Of a stretch of 64,000 bases of DNA, positions 1-11,834 are shown one piece after another; positions within the stretch are counted from its first letter, which is position 1, and every line of letters starts with the position of its first letter. Both the position numbers and the translations under genes were made by a program. Below the pieces are notes generated by a model. It did not search any database. It saw only the letters and a list, made by a program, of their open reading frames with translations, and had not been told where the DNA came from. This DNA comes from Tretioscincus oriximinensis. Lineage: Eukaryota; Chordata; Lepidosauria; Squamata; Gymnophthalmidae. The stretch covers positions 650,358-714,357 of the forward strand of contig JAJVDF010000509.1 in NCBI GenBank assembly GCA_022410635.1, given 5' to 3'.

Positions 1-1658
1 TGTGACCAAAGCTATGCTGTGTTGTGTTTTTTTTCTACCCCAAAGCAGTAGATCATAGGGATGCACATTTCACTTGTAGAATACTGAAATGCCATTTAGG
101 CATGAGTGTTGTATTACTTTCATGAAATGTCAAGACCTTCGCCAGGATCAATGTTCTAGAAGCATCTAAGGAGTATGCTATTGGTATAAAGACATGAGTG
201 GACTAGGGATTTATTGTTTTGGTATTTAAAAGTTACTATACTATAATACATAGTCTTGTGAAAGTAACTTCTGCTTGTGAATAACTGATTAGACTCTTTT
301 GCTTACTTCAAACATTTGAATACCTCACAGTCACCAAGTTCTGTTTGCAATTCCTGTATTCTTTTCTTGGGTTCGCTTCCTCTGTGTACTGTTTTCATGC
401 ACATGTTGTGTATTTGTCACTGGTTAGGTAGACAGAGAATAGATGAAAGATTCATTCATACATATTCTGATGTAGATGCTCAGTAATACTAGAAATGCCT
501 GTAATCTTGGTTCAGGACTCAGATAATGTACATGTCTAATGGCTCATGATGCANATACAAGCACTTTAAGTGTTCATTTTGGTAGATTAAAAATTAAGAC
601 AGAGCAGAATTCCATTCAAAGTTCCAGGCCAGATCCCTGAATACTTTTTAAAAATATAGTTCATTCACAGAAGATCTTTAGTACACCTATCTTGTTGGAA
701 TGGCTGCTATGAACCATTGCATCTTGGCAGTGGGGAAGATCAGCTCGCCATATTCACACACTGGACTCTGGGGCATTTGTGGTCCTGATCTATGGAACAG
801 TAAGTGGAAAAAGTTTCACATTGGCCTTCTGGTCTAGGAAAGGCTTGATTCAACCTCCCACACACTCCACAATTGGGATAGGAAGCTTGCACATCCTTTG
901 TATGTAGCATTTATTTTTCACTGAATCATCGCAGTGGAAGTTGTAGATCAAATGTGTCCAGACTATAAGGTTTGTAGGGAACTTTTTACACTTTCTCAAG
1001 ATCCTGTTCCTGATACTCTGGACCACTAAAATATTGCTTAAAATCAACCCATGACAAATATAATTAAAGAGCAAGAGGGGAATGGTTAGGGTCTGTGCCT
1101 GCTAATCACTGGGATCAACTTCCAATAGTAGGTAGAGCCTATTAACAGATGGACCTAGGTTACTGGTGAACCAATATGTAATGATGTGCAGTGCTGACAT
1201 CTGTGTCTTAAATGACAGTAATGAATTGTTTGAAAATTAAGAGTTAAAATTAGCACGTTAATGTATTTATGGGTGTGTTAGTCTTACATTTAAAATCAAG
1301 GGTTTTTTTAAAAAAACAAAAACAAACCTAAAATAGAACCCCAAGACCGATTTTGGTTGATTACTGATCAGACCTTTTTAGATGGTTCCTTTGTCCCCAG
1401 TTGCATATTATTCTTAAATATAATTATGAAAATTAATTTTAACTTGAAAAGTTACACATCTTTTTGATTTAAACATCAATATTTGTTCTTTTTTTAAAAA
1501 AAAAATGGGTTTCTTAATTATACAAAATATTCTGGGTTTTGTTGATAACAGCAGTAGTTATTTATTATGATGATTATTGGCACATACAGATAGCATCAGG
1601 AATGTGATATGCATCTTAATAAACTGAATATAATATCTTTCAACATCTATTCTCACAG
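1..1658. other. ADGRL4 intron, no exon seen
   Basis: This is AT-rich sequence upstream of the first recognisable ADGRL4 exon. I looked for the preceding GPCR exon (TM3 to TM5 region) and did not find it, so it probably lies before the window. No repeat was identified with confidence. A reading starting near 700 and ending at a GT at 799 does not resemble the receptor. Confidence 0.5.
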
Positions 1659-1750
1659 GTTAATTTGATTGCTTTTGGCGTCATTATCTACAAAGTATTT
1701 CAACAGACAGCCATGCTGAAACCAGAAGTTAGCTGCTATGAAAACATACG
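1659..1750 (+). CDS. ADGRL4: ADGRL4 exon: TM5 and third intracellular loop
   Basis: This coding exon belongs to adhesion G-protein-coupled receptor L4 (ELTD1), an endothelial membrane receptor of the latrophilin group. It is bounded by an acceptor (ctcacag) and a donor (gtaaag), is 92 nt long and is open in one frame. It encodes [14 protein letters not shown], the end of transmembrane helix 5, then a loop ending in [11 protein letters not shown] plus a split Arg codon (CG|A). The split codon joins in phase to the exon at 4856, giving the family sequence ENIRSCARGA. Both the exon order and the reading are as known for vertebrate ADGRL4. Earlier exons (EGF-like, GAIN and upstream TM segments) are outside the window. 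I am sure of the family and nearly sure of the orthologue, because the next two exons match it to the last residue pattern. Confidence 0.93.
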
Positions 1751-1838
1751 GTAAAGTTTATTTTACAATTATGTTATTGTTAGCCATTACTGCTGTGTGT
1801 TTGCATCAAGCCACTAACACTGCAGTGGTTAAAAGGAC

Positions 1839-2447
1839 TAAGGCCCTTCCCCCAAATGTTGGTTTGAGTTGCTTTAAAAACACTTTAAAAGCAAGTGCGT
1901 TAACCATGCATCCCCCATTTTACCTCACCTGCCTTCGAAATTCGAGCTCCAGAAGGAACTGCTGTGCTTGCCTGACTACAATCCCCAGAATTCTCTGCAA
2001 ACTTGCCTACTGTTCCCAGGCAATCTCTGCTCAAACAAGTGTCAACAAATTTGTTACAAATCTTTACAATTTGCACAGAAGAGCACCTCTCCTGCCTTTC
2101 CAGTCCTCCAGAGAGAATATGTGCTGGCTAAATACTGCAAGGAACGAGGTTTAAAGTGTGTGGATGGCTAGGCTGACCAGATGACCCCTTTTGGGGGGGT
2201 AGAAACCCAGTTTTGGAGTGCCTCACGGTTTTTACTGAGGAAAGAAAGTTTCAAAAAAAGATTTTTTTTGAAAAAAAATTCTTTTTTTAATTTCTTTTTC
2301 TTCAGGAAAAACGGGGAGGCACCGCAAAACTGGGTTTTCAANCCCCCCCCCCCAAAGGGGTCATCTGGTCAGCCTACTGGGCTGTGGGACACAAAGAAGG
2401 AAAAATCACCTTCAAAGTGCTGTTTTTCGGCTATGGAGATGTGACCT
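1839..2447 (-). repeat. hAT-like non-autonomous repeat (family B), interrupted
   Basis: This copy of an interspersed repeat lies in an ADGRL4 intron. Its core (ttgcctgactacaatcccca region near 1970) recurs in inverse orientation at 8165-8847 and 49646-50108 and in the same orientation at 54237-54618. The ends resemble TAGGCCTGATCCCCAC-type inverted termini. It is split by a family A element at 2169-2376. No target duplication was seen, and the boundaries are approximate. The short open readings here are by-products of the repeat. Confidence 0.55.
2169..2376. mobile_element. Family A foldback MITE, copy 1
   Basis: A 208-bp inverted-repeat element starts TAGGCTGACCAGATGACCCC and ends with the reverse complement, GGGGTCATCTGGTCAGCCTA. 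The interior is also roughly palindromic: an outer arm around a T-rich/A-rich centre, with a shared 'ggcacc' arm sequence. It encodes nothing. Other copies are at 8233, 11835, 33584, 53152 and 56501. Target duplications at four of them indicate hAT-type transposition. No duplication is visible at this copy. Confidence 0.85.
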
Positions 2448-4855
2448 AAGCCAGAACCCATTGTTAAGTCTTCTCAGCCATGGATTAAAATGATTAATCA
2501 AGGAGGAATTCCAACATAGAATCCCAAGAAGGATCAGAGGAAAATTCTGGCACCTGAGAGTTTCCACATCTTCATGTCCTTTTCATTGCCTTTTGGTAAA
2601 AAAAGGTGCCAAAAATTACATGCTATCATTTTTTATGTTTATCATTTTACATATACACAACAGAAAATGGCAAAAGATAAATGGCAAAGAATTCATAGTA
2701 GGAAATCTCCAGAGTAAGGAATGTGAATCAGCATTTAAAAAGATACCAAAAACCTCCTGTTGCAATATTGGCTCCAGCAGCAGCCATCATAGATGGCAGT
2801 ATGTCTAGGGAGTGAACTTGGAATGGGACACTTAGGATCAAGAAGGCACTTGATCCTAAACCTGATTGGACAGATTAAGTCCAGCAAATATATTCTTCAT
2901 GAAAAATCCACTTACCTTGGACAAAGAAGAGAAGCTACTATCACAAAAGCTCATTTATCCCTTGATAAAAGTATAGGCTATTGGGCAGAATGAGATCCAT
3001 ACTAGGATCATTTTTACTATTACAGTTTTATGTTCTAGCACATTGGGACTTTGTGCCAATTTGTGAGGTAAACACAGGGAACAGAAGCACAAATAGCTTT
3101 AGTCTTTACCAGCATGCAATGGGGAGGCTCCTAATACATTTGTTGGTCCCAACTCTAATGGATAAATGAGATTTTTAAATTGTACGGCTCTGTCCATACA
3201 GAGCTTCATTCTGAACTATATCTTGGGAAGGAGCCTGGCCATCCACATGTCAGTGTTGACTATGGCAGGCCCCATTTGGGGCTTGCCATAGTTTACAGCA
3301 TTATGTCTATTCCAAGATATAAGCCAGATTAAGGTTCAGTGTTGACAGGGCCTATGTTTCTGAGCATATCTAAAAGAAAACTACAATCTGCTAAGAGAAA
3401 GCAAGAAGACTAAAATATTATTTCTGTGTGTCTCTGGTTGCTAGTCTCTTTCTTTCAGAAAATTCACCTTGTTTCTGAGAAGGGAAGAAATGTGTGAAAC
3501 AGGCTATTTCAGACATTTTTCCACATCATCATCAATAACAACACCATTAATCATTAATTATTCTCTGTGAGGCTATGGCTTTTCTATCAGTCCTTTGTCA
3601 TTAACAGTGATTTACAGAAACCATTTGTGATGAAAAAGCTGGTGTGTGTTACAGGGTCCACTAGAAACAACTTACTGTTTTTGTTGCTTAGAAACATTCT
3701 GGCAGTTTCAACTCACTGCAGTAGGTTTATGTAGGATTTAACAATTGTTTGATTGATCACTTTTCTCCAATTCTTTGCCATATTGGCCTCACACAGTGCT
3801 TTATATCTAATGAAGTAAAAAAATATTTCATTTTTCAGATCAGTAGCACCAAAAATAGTGGAAGGAAAGGGGGGAAAGAATTTTTTTGTGTGTGGAAACA
3901 AAGTGCTAGACTGGGAACGAAAAATGAAAAGTCATTCAGTAAATTCATTTTCAAGACAAACCAGCCCAACTTGACAGATCCTATGTACAGGGTTCAGTAT
4001 ATTAAAGTGTACCAACAAATGGGAGGGAAAATCACAGGCAATTTATTTGTATGCTATTAGGATAATAGTATTCTGACCCTGCAACTATTTAAAGTTCCTT
4101 TGCATTGTAAAAGCAAAATCTTTTTAATGTAAAGAGAAAGTCTGGTTTTAGAGTCAGCAACTCTCTTGGAGGCTGAAATTGAGAAAAACTAAAAGATTGT
4201 CTTTGATGTCTTGCACATGTGCTGACCTAAGAGCATGCTATACATTTTTTTCAAGGTTTCTTAGGGGGTATACTTCATAACAGACATATGTTTTACCTTG
4301 GGGAATTACACTAACAGTAGATTTAAAATCAAATCATATGGCTCTGCAGTATACCAGAGAAAACAGATTTGAAGATTAAGATAGCCAGTGTTTTAAAAGC
4401 CATCCACTTTTACTTTTTCTTCAGTAATTTTGCAATGTGCACATCATTCTGATAATAGCCCAGCAGCACACCCTAAAGGAAAATCCATGTAACTACACTA
4501 CAATTCTCAGGGAATTTTTATCTGAAAAAAAATCACCTTACTTGTTGATCATAGTTATCTATGCCATCAAATAAGGAGAACAAATGTTGTTTTAATTATA
4601 AACCACTAAGAGACTTATGTGCGGTCAGATGTCACTTACTTATTTTGCTGTATGTGTAAATTTCAATGTATAGCATGGATATTCTGGTACACCCATGCTC
4701 TATTCCATAGATGGTAATTGATGCACCTCAAGGGAAGGACTGTTCTGTATTCTGGGGGTCGTCACAAAAAAATGCCCTATCCTGATATAATTTTATGATT
4801 TTATACTTTAGGATATAATCCTTAATGATATTTTAACCTTTATGGTTCCTTCTAG
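2448..4855. other. ADGRL4 intron remainder
   Basis: This is AT-rich intron sequence. Apart from the hairpin at 3259-3292 inside a family E repeat, I see no gene, RNA or well-defined repeat. The 103-residue open reading near 3749-4060 has no recognisable features. Confidence 0.5.
3259..3292. repeat. Perfect-looking short hairpin in family E MITE
   Basis: Arms 3259-3273 and 3278-3292 pair at 14 of 15 positions around an ATTT loop (ACTATGGCAGGCCCC against GGGGCTTGCCATAGT). Flanking text ('cattccaagatataa…', 'gacagggcc') resembles several other copies in the window (5895-6065, 20270-20395, 25435-25575, 33140-33275, 58885-59070). It is therefore the palindromic core of a short interspersed DNA element, not a microRNA. 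Confidence 0.55.
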
Positions 4856-5024
4856 ATCTTGTGCACGAGGAGCTCTTTCTCTTCTCTTCCTCCTTGGTGC
4901 TACCTGGATCTTTGGTGTGCTCCATGTTATTCAGGGATCTGTGATCACAGCATATCTTTTTACTGTCTTCAATGCATTTCAAGGACTATTCATCTTCATA
5001 TTTCTTTGTGTTTTATCACGAAAA
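4856..5024 (+). CDS. ADGRL4: ADGRL4 exon: TM6, extracellular loop 3, TM7
   Basis: A 169-nt exon follows a tctag acceptor and ends at a consensus donor (gtaagt). It completes the Arg codon of the previous exon, then reads [20 protein letters not shown] (TM6), [20 protein letters not shown] and [16 protein letters not shown] (TM7 and the start of the cytoplasmic tail). The ALxLLFLLGxTWIFG and FNAFQGxFIFxFxCVLSRK strings are signatures of the latrophilin/ELTD1 subgroup of adhesion GPCRs. The exon ends in phase 0 and joins exactly to 7636. No frameshift or stop is present, and hydrophobic residues are intact, so the receptor looks functional. Confidence 0.96.
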
Positions 5025-5894
5025 GTAAGTATTCTTTTATTCTGTTTATAGAAAACTGCACAGATAGCATTACCGCATAATTATTAATAAATAATACAAC
5101 AATAAATATGCCAGCAGATAATACTATCAAAATGTTTTACATTCACTTTAAAAAAATTGCTGTCACATGCAATAGAAACTTGTGAAATAAATTCAAAATG
5201 CAGANATCTAAGAGAGCCCACCAGTTCTGAGAAAATACTGCACTGCAGGCCCACAGCAATGCAATCCAACCCGCTTAGTCTTTTTAAATATCCTGTTTTC
5301 AATTACATACAGTGTTATTTACACTCTGGTGGACATTGATTCAAAAAGAGACAGTTCTTGCTAGAGACAGTCAATAAGCCACAGAATGTTATTAAATGAG
5401 TGCTTAGATTTCAGCAAGCTGTTAGCAGATATCACAATAAGGCAGTGTACCAAGAAGATTACAATCAGAATACAATCAGATCAGTTCTAAGTAACTGAGA
5501 AGTCTCTCATTGGGAAAAATGATCATGCTTCCCAGAAAAGATGTGTTTGTGTGTGTGTGTTTTTGTTTGTTGTTTGTTAAAGTCCTAGGACAGTTAACAA
5601 TAAGAGCAGGAGTACAACATTAATATTTGAAAACAGGGCCTAAAAGTGGGGAAGGGAAAACTGTTTCTTCAATTTTGTTTCAACATATAGAAAGATAAAC
5701 AAATAAATGGTCACCAATAAATAAGGATTTCTTTAGAATTAGGTAATCTTATTTGGACTGAAGAACTTTTATGGGGCAAAGCATACAATGAACAATACAT
5801 AGTTAATCAACGATGTTCTTCACTACAGCACAGTTTTCATTATTGTTTGACAAAAGTAGAACTTTTGTGTAGATCCACAAAACATTGAAAGATC

Positions 5895-6065
5895 CATTCT
5901 GCATTGGCATTATTATGGATATCTCAAAGCAAGACCGGTCACCTGTATGCTAGTGCAGACTACAGTAGGCCTTGGGCAAGGTCTTCTGTTTTCCACATCA
6001 TCGTGCAATCCCTATTATTCTGGGACATATCCTGGATTATGATCCAGAGCAGAATGGGCCAAGCT
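5895..6065. repeat. Family E MITE-like copy
   Basis: This copy shares with 20270-20395 and 33140-33275 the order 'ctagtgcagactac…aggcc' then 'tattctgggac…' and 'cagaatgggcc'. It is a degenerate short DNA repeat, and its limits are approximate. Confidence 0.45.
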
Positions 6066-6569
6066 GAAATCATTGAGCTTTCTTGATTTGCCTTATATAT
6101 CATATTTCTACCTAGACAGTAGTGTTATTCTGGTCTTGAAGCATCCTAAAGGTTCCTATTTGGAAAGATCAGCAAGCATAAAAACAAAAGAAGACCCCTT
6201 CTGAATGTGGCCACAGCCAATCTAGCACAACATTCTGCCTCACAAAGTGGCTAGTCTCACACCATGTGATCCAATTCATCCGTCAGGGCTTCTGCACTTG
6301 ATCCAGAACAATGAAATCGCCATAACCTATCTTCGAAGTTTACATCTTTGAAAATCAGTTCTAAAACTTGCATATGCTATGGTGGTTTATTGTTAAAGAA
6401 GGAAAAGTCCCTGAAGAAACTAGATCAATATGATTTTATTGCAGGGATTAAAACCAAGCTACCACCTATGGATTATAAAAAATTGTCACCAATCATGCTC
6501 AGGGGAGACTAAAGCAGAATAAGGATTGCTTATTAAAATGATTCATTAAGCATATTAGTAGTTTTGTAT

Positions 6570-6816
6570 GAAGAAGAAGAACTGGGTTTTTATATCCCAT
6601 TTTTCTCACTTGAAGGTTACAAACCACGCCGTGGTGGTTTCCATTTACCTAGCCGCAGTTTGCTGCAATTTCTTGCAATTCTTGCTTTTGAATAGCTGGG
6701 TTAGCTAGAACTGCAGGCTAGTAGAAGGTGCTCCCCCCCCCCCCCATGTCCACCACAGGGCCTCAAAACCCAATCTCTCAGAGGAAATACTGTCTCTTAG
6801 CCAACTGAGCCATTCG
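6570..6816 (-). repeat. tRNA-derived SINE, copy 1
   Basis: On the minus strand a tRNA-like head (GGCTCAGTTGGCTAAGAGA, A-box-like, near 6795) is followed by a B-box-like region. The body reads 'gcacc…ctagc…aacccagctattc', and the 3' tail 'gaaaaatgggatataaaaac' ends in CTT repeats (seen on + as gaagaagaagaa). The head is degenerate and the B-box is damaged. It is the same family as 40826, 43681, 45784, 49433 and 62504. Confidence 0.8.
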
Positions 6817-7635
6817 AACCTACATAATATTTAATATAATATCTATGTATGTAAAGGAGGAAAGCTTCTGGTATGAATGTTGGTCTGGTGTACAGGCCAG
6901 TACAAATTTGGCCTGTGTTAAAGAATTTCCAGTTTTTCTCTTTGTCTTTACCTGGAATAGATGCAGTGGAAAGTGCATAACAAACCAAGGCGTGGGTTTG
7001 TAAAACATACTTCACACAAGATTGTTAAGGGAAAATGCATTTTTAGCTGCAGTAGTGTGGCCTTCATGTTTGTATATTAAAGTTCGAAAGCAATCTATGG
7101 TGTGTAAAAAGGCCAATCTAATCTGAGGAAGAGAAACTGAGGAATTTAGTTCTAGCCATATCCATTATTTATTGCTTCACTTAATTCAGCCAAAGCCATA
7201 TTAACATGAAAGTCCCATTTACTGCAGTGGGTCACACTTACTAAGTAAGCACATTAAGGATTGTAGCACTATGTGAATAAAGTAATTCATGCACATACAT
7301 AATTCACAATCATGTCCTAAGACTCTGAAATCTGATTTCATGTCTCGCAGATCTGGGATTTAAGAAGCAATGCATTTCAGATTGTATGGCAGTAATCCTA
7401 TGAAATAATTAAAGAGGTTTGCTAACTATAGTCATCTAATTCTGTATTGAAGCCTATATATAAAATTTTGTAGCCTGCATTCTGAAAGCCCATTCAGCAT
7501 CTTGCCTAATCCTCTGCAAGGCCAAATTATGTAAAACCTTTATAACAGAATAAGTTGCACTCTCTGGAAGATGCTTAAAATACATATATTTACCTGTTAA
7601 TAAGCCAAAGTGTTCAATTCATCTTTTCATTTCAG

Positions 7636-7698
7636 ATCCAGGATGAATACTCCAGGTTGTTCAGAAATGTCCCTTGCTGTTTTGGATGCTTAAGATAA
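7636..7698 (+). CDS. ADGRL4: ADGRL4 terminal coding exon
   Basis: The last exon follows a tttcag acceptor. It reads [20 protein letters not shown] and then TAA. This short cytoplasmic tail with a Cys-rich end (CCFGC) is the C-terminus of ADGRL4/ELTD1; the long tails of latrophilins ADGRL1-3 are absent, which fixes the orthologue. The cysteines could be lipidated, which is inference only. The stop at 7696-7698 is followed by a short 3' UTR. Confidence 0.96.
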   Translation: MQDEYSRLFRNVPCCFGCLR

Positions 7699-7955
7699 AT
7701 GGATGGGAAGCTAAGATGAGCAGCGTCGTGGAAGAAAGGAGAAAACAAGAGGCTTTAGAAAAAAAATTGCTATATTGTGAAAGTATGAAATAAGCTACTG
7801 AGCTGTCATCTCGCTTAAATCAATTACTTTCTTGCCAGTATAGGTATTGTACTTAAATGTGCACTCAAGCACACTATATTGTGTACAAACAGCATATGTG
7901 TACAAGACAGACTGGTTTGATGTGTAACAAATAAACCTTCTAAGGAAGCTCAGAA
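7699..7955 (+). other. ADGRL4 3' UTR
   Basis: This is non-coding sequence between the ADGRL4 stop and the first good poly(A) signal. The right limit is set about 20 nt after the AATAAA at 7930-7935. Longer alternative UTRs cannot be excluded. Confidence 0.55.
7930..7935 (+). terminator. Poly(A) signal AATAAA of ADGRL4
   Basis: A canonical hexamer lies 232 nt after the stop codon, in unique sequence before the first downstream repeat. It is the best candidate for transcript end. Another AATAAA near 8486 lies inside a repeat and is less likely. Confidence 0.6.
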
Positions 7956-8164
7956 CTTTTCAGGGCTAACGGCTACAGCTCAGAACAGAGCAAAATGAAT
8001 GTGCAAAGCTGTGTCTGCAAGTTACGAGCACCATACCTTCTGGGAAAAGAGAGTTATGTTGCTTAATGGTATTAGTTGTGAGCAAATTCTATAACAATGT
8101 TGATTTTTAAATATGTTTTCCTTTATCAAAGCTTGTGGTCCTTGAAAGCAACTAGATTGAAACT

Positions 8165-8847
8165 TAGGCCTGATCCCCACACCCTACATAAAGCACTTTG
8201 GAGGTGAGTTTACCTTTTGTCTGACCCTCGGATAGGCTGACCAGATGACCCCTTTTTTGGGGGGGTAGAAAACCGGTTTTGGAGTGCCTCACATTTTTTG
8301 CTGAGGAATTTTTTTCAAAAAAAGATTTTTTTCCGAAGAAAATCTTTATTTTTTTTTCCCTCAGGAAAAACCAGGAGGCACCGCAAAAACGAGTTTTCAA
8401 ACTCTTCAAAAGGGGTCATCTGTTGAGCCTACCTCGGATCCACGCATGTCCAGCCTTCCCTACACTCCAAATGTCTTTATAGTGCAATAAACAGCCTCCT
8501 CATATCATGTGATTTTCACAGCCTCCAAGATGCTGTTCAGAATAAGGCTCCATGTGGACAGGGCCTCCATTATAAAGTTTCAATCTCTCCAGAGCTGCTT
8601 GTAGCAAATTGTAAAGATTTCATTGGCTCTTGGAGTGCAGGGACTGCCTGGGAACACTGGGCAGCGTCACAAGGAATTCTAGGGTCCTCATTTGAACAAA
8701 GGCAGCAGCTGAATGACAAGTAAAATGGAGATGAATGGCCATTCTGTTTTTTTAAAGCGTTTGTAAAGTGGGACAAACGGGCAGGTTGGTAATCTGTATT
8801 AGACCTTACGATCTGCATGGGACTAGTGGTAATCCGAATCAGACCTA
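8165..8847 (+). repeat. hAT-like family B repeat, interrupted by family A
   Basis: This element starts TAGGCCTGATCCCCAC and ends in the imperfect inverse GAATCAGACCTA. The interior ('gacagggcctccatt', 'tttcattggctctt', 'ggaattctagggt') recurs at 49646-50108. A family A MITE sits at 8233-8431, flanked by a CCTCGGA duplication, so family A inserted after family B. Without the insert the element is about 480 bp. Confidence 0.7.
8233..8431. mobile_element. Family A foldback MITE, copy 2, with target duplication
   Basis: A 199-bp palindromic element runs TAGGCTGACCAGATGACCCC…GGGGTCATCTGTTGAGCCTA. It is flanked by CCTCGGA (8226-8232) and CCTCGGAT (8432-8439), a 7-8 bp duplication of host (family B) sequence. 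It is non-coding; the apparent open readings on both strands are conceptual translations of the palindrome. Confidence 0.9.
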
Positions 8848-11826
8848 TGTTAAGGATTTGTGGCAGAGCACATTAATCAGTTTTATATCTGTGCTAACAC
8901 TTCCTGATCTGGATTAAATAATCACACATTGCATGTAGGCTGGATTTGCATGAGAATGGGCATGGCTGCAAGAAACATGTACCATTTGTGCAATAAGGGA
9001 GCCTCACCTTTGGATTTGCTTTGCGGTCACTGTCTGGAATGAAAGCGAAGAGCACACTGAACGAAAGGGTTGCTGACAACTCAAGATGGAAAACTGTATA
9101 GTTTTTGCTGACTTGACTCAGAGAAGGAGATAGATTCTGGTAACATTAAGTGCCAAAAGAGCCAACACTAAGGAAAATAACACTGGGATAGTTTCCCAGA
9201 TGGTAGCCCACAGCAGACCTTGACAGTCTAAAATAACGAAGTAAAAAGTGCCTCAAAAATACAGTAGTAGCTTTACCAAAAATGACTCAAATGATTCAGG
9301 ATCAGATATTCATCATTCCATCACACATCATTTACAGGCAGGCAGACCTTGGGATGGATAAGTAACATCTTTTGGATTATTGTTGCTATAGTGCTTGTGA
9401 TGAATGGCATGGAAATGGAACAATGTGGGACATGAATCAACAGTGCTCTACATTCTTTTCACATTTAGAATGACATAGATCAACGAAAATTCACATTCAC
9501 TTTTAAATGTATGTGTGCATGAATGTAGATCTGACAGCTCAGTGTTCTGCAGTTGTGATAAATTTGGGGTGACTATTTTTCTTATCTTCCTTTGCTTATC
9601 TTCCTCCTTGCACCAAAAGGAAATTGACATTAGGCTCAATTATTCTATGCTTTTTAACATCCAATTCCAGTGGTGGTAAATGCTTTCTTCATGGTAAACG
9701 CTTTATTTTGATCCTGTTAAGTCCTGTTTGCCTCCAGGTAGGAGCAAAGGAATGAAAAATATGAAGAACAGGATTAATCCAAAACAGTTACCAGCTTTCT
9801 TTCGCTTTTTTAGTATTTCTGTGATTGCCTTAATAAGCCGTATGACCTTAATGGAGGAAGAGGAAACACCAAATAGAGATTTGGCACTTAGTAGGGGGAA
9901 ATTGAGAAAAGAAGAGAAACTAGTGTACAACTCAAGACTTAGGGGAACATTACTGGGAAAGGGGGTAGAGAAAACCTATGTTATGCAAACTGGGTTGGCA
10001 CATCACGAATTCTACACCAATAAACTGGCTGATTATCTTATATAAACAAACTAGTTTCTACTAAATAATAAAAAATTATTTCAGTTAGATCTATCTATAT
10101 CCAATCCAACGGTCTGACTTAAAGAATATAAATACTTAACCATGGTTATACTTTTACTTTAAACCAATGATACCCAAGCTTTCTGAAGGCTCAACCCACT
10201 TTAGCAAGACCTTTGTTTGTACTTATCCCCAGACAAAAACGAAGTCTCCATAAAATTGAAATAATTTTACTCAAACTCAGTTTATGCCATTCATGCACAC
10301 ACCCCTTCCCTTGCCCTAATCCTCCCTCCATGCCATTTTTCAAGTTCCAAGCTCCCAATTTCACCATTTTCCATCAACAAAGTAGCAAAGGCAGCAAGAG
10401 AAAGGAGGCAGTACAATCAGCTGCTTTGACAAAAATAGTGGTTGTTATTGAGAGCTAGAAAAGCAGTGTGGCGGGAACACTGGAGATGAGGGATGCAAGG
10501 CTGTAAATCTTCTTATGACCTTGCTAACTCTTTACATCAGTCCCAGGGAGTCATGCCCCACACTTTAGATCTTCAGTTGCAAAGAAAGGGTTTGGTCCAG
10601 GGTTTGATCCCAAATTGGTCCATTCTTCAGAACTGAAGGTATTCTAAAGTAAAAAAATATATTTGCTGGAAGATATTTTTCCAGAACTTGAGGAAGGGAC
10701 ATTTAGATATCTTTAAGAATTACAACTGAACACAAATGCATATTGTGAATTATAAAGATTTGTTGATTGAATTAGTCAAATCTTTTATTATCTGTGTCAG
10801 AGGAAGGTTTCCTTTTTTTCAAATACCAGAGCTGTCTGCATTGCTGCAGTATTGTAAAAATAAAAATGTCAGTGCTCAAAAAGCTTACTAACTTGCCAAT
10901 CTCCCATTCTGCATTAGGAGTCACATTCAAAGACTCCACAGTCTAAAGAAGATTAGGGGTTAACTATGCTTACAGTGAGCAAAACAGTAGAAACTTTAAA
11001 CAGCAAGACTGCCAAAGCAGAATAGACCCCCTGTAACCATAGCTTGCTGTGAAGAAATAAGTGTGTGCTTCTCCCACAAAGAAACATTATCAAAATTACA
11101 TCAAGGCCAACTTCTCACTGAGATGGTAAAGCTGTGCCTTGAATATACCACTTCTAAATGCAGGTTGAGGCACATATTTTAATGTTCCTTCACAGGGAAA
11201 AAATAGGGACATATTGCCAAGCACATTGAAAATAATATAATTTACTCTCCCATTTTTATTTGTTAAAAAATTAAACAGTATAATTGAAATTAAATTGTAA
11301 CAAGTCTGACCTGTAAAACAATGTGGTATAACCCAACTATATGTTTACTGCATTAGTCAAAAATTGCCTAATTGGAATTTGATTACCGGTTTTTAATCTT
11401 TCCATATATTTTGCATTTCCAACTAAATAGCTGCCTTTCCCTATGCCCACTTGCTATAGTATCCAAAGCACATGTCAACCCAAAATTTATATTTATAGCA
11501 TAATATTATTGCAGTAACATATTGTAAATCATTGCTTTTTATTCATGCTTTTTATTGAATGCCACCTACCTATTAATCATAATCCACCCATGTCGGCAAC
11601 GTTTCAGAGGAATCATCGGTGGGCTCAGGTCTACCAAGCTCCCTTTTCTCCATTATAATTTCATTGGAGAGTTAGTCTTTGTGTACAGGGCACCTATTTC
11701 CTAACTTAGTGAAAGGCTAAATCCATTTTAAATTTTAAGAGTTAGAAATTCAATGGAAGTGATAATGAGGACCCCAGAAGGATTATATTTTTCAAATTTT
11801 TGCCAGGGACTAGACCTTGTCCATTT
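8848..11826. other. Intergenic, nothing recognised
   Basis: This is AT-rich sequence with no supported gene. The longest open reading (9728-10045, 105 codons) has no recognisable domain, and no splice or homology support is visible. Confidence 0.5.
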
Positions 11827-11834
11827 ATGGAACC

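Larger units (their letters stand above)
5025..7635. other. ADGRL4 last intron
   Basis: This intron is 2.6 kb. It contains a family E MITE copy (5895-6065) and a minus-strand SINE (6570-6816). The rest is AT-rich with a few short GT runs (near 5545). I see no coding exon between the two ADGRL4 exons. Confidence 0.6.

Noticed and set aside
676..800. Possible coding exon before a GTAAGT at about 799
   Set aside because: The translated product does not match the part of ADGRL4 expected before 1659, and no acceptor with a good pyrimidine tract precedes it.
1738..2154. 138-codon reading overlapping the ADGRL4 exon
   Set aside because: It begins at the end of the exon in another frame, reads through the splice donor and then translates a family B repeat.
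9728..10045. 105-codon reading
   Set aside because: No domain, splice context or repeat relation; the length is within chance expectation for 64 kb in six frames.
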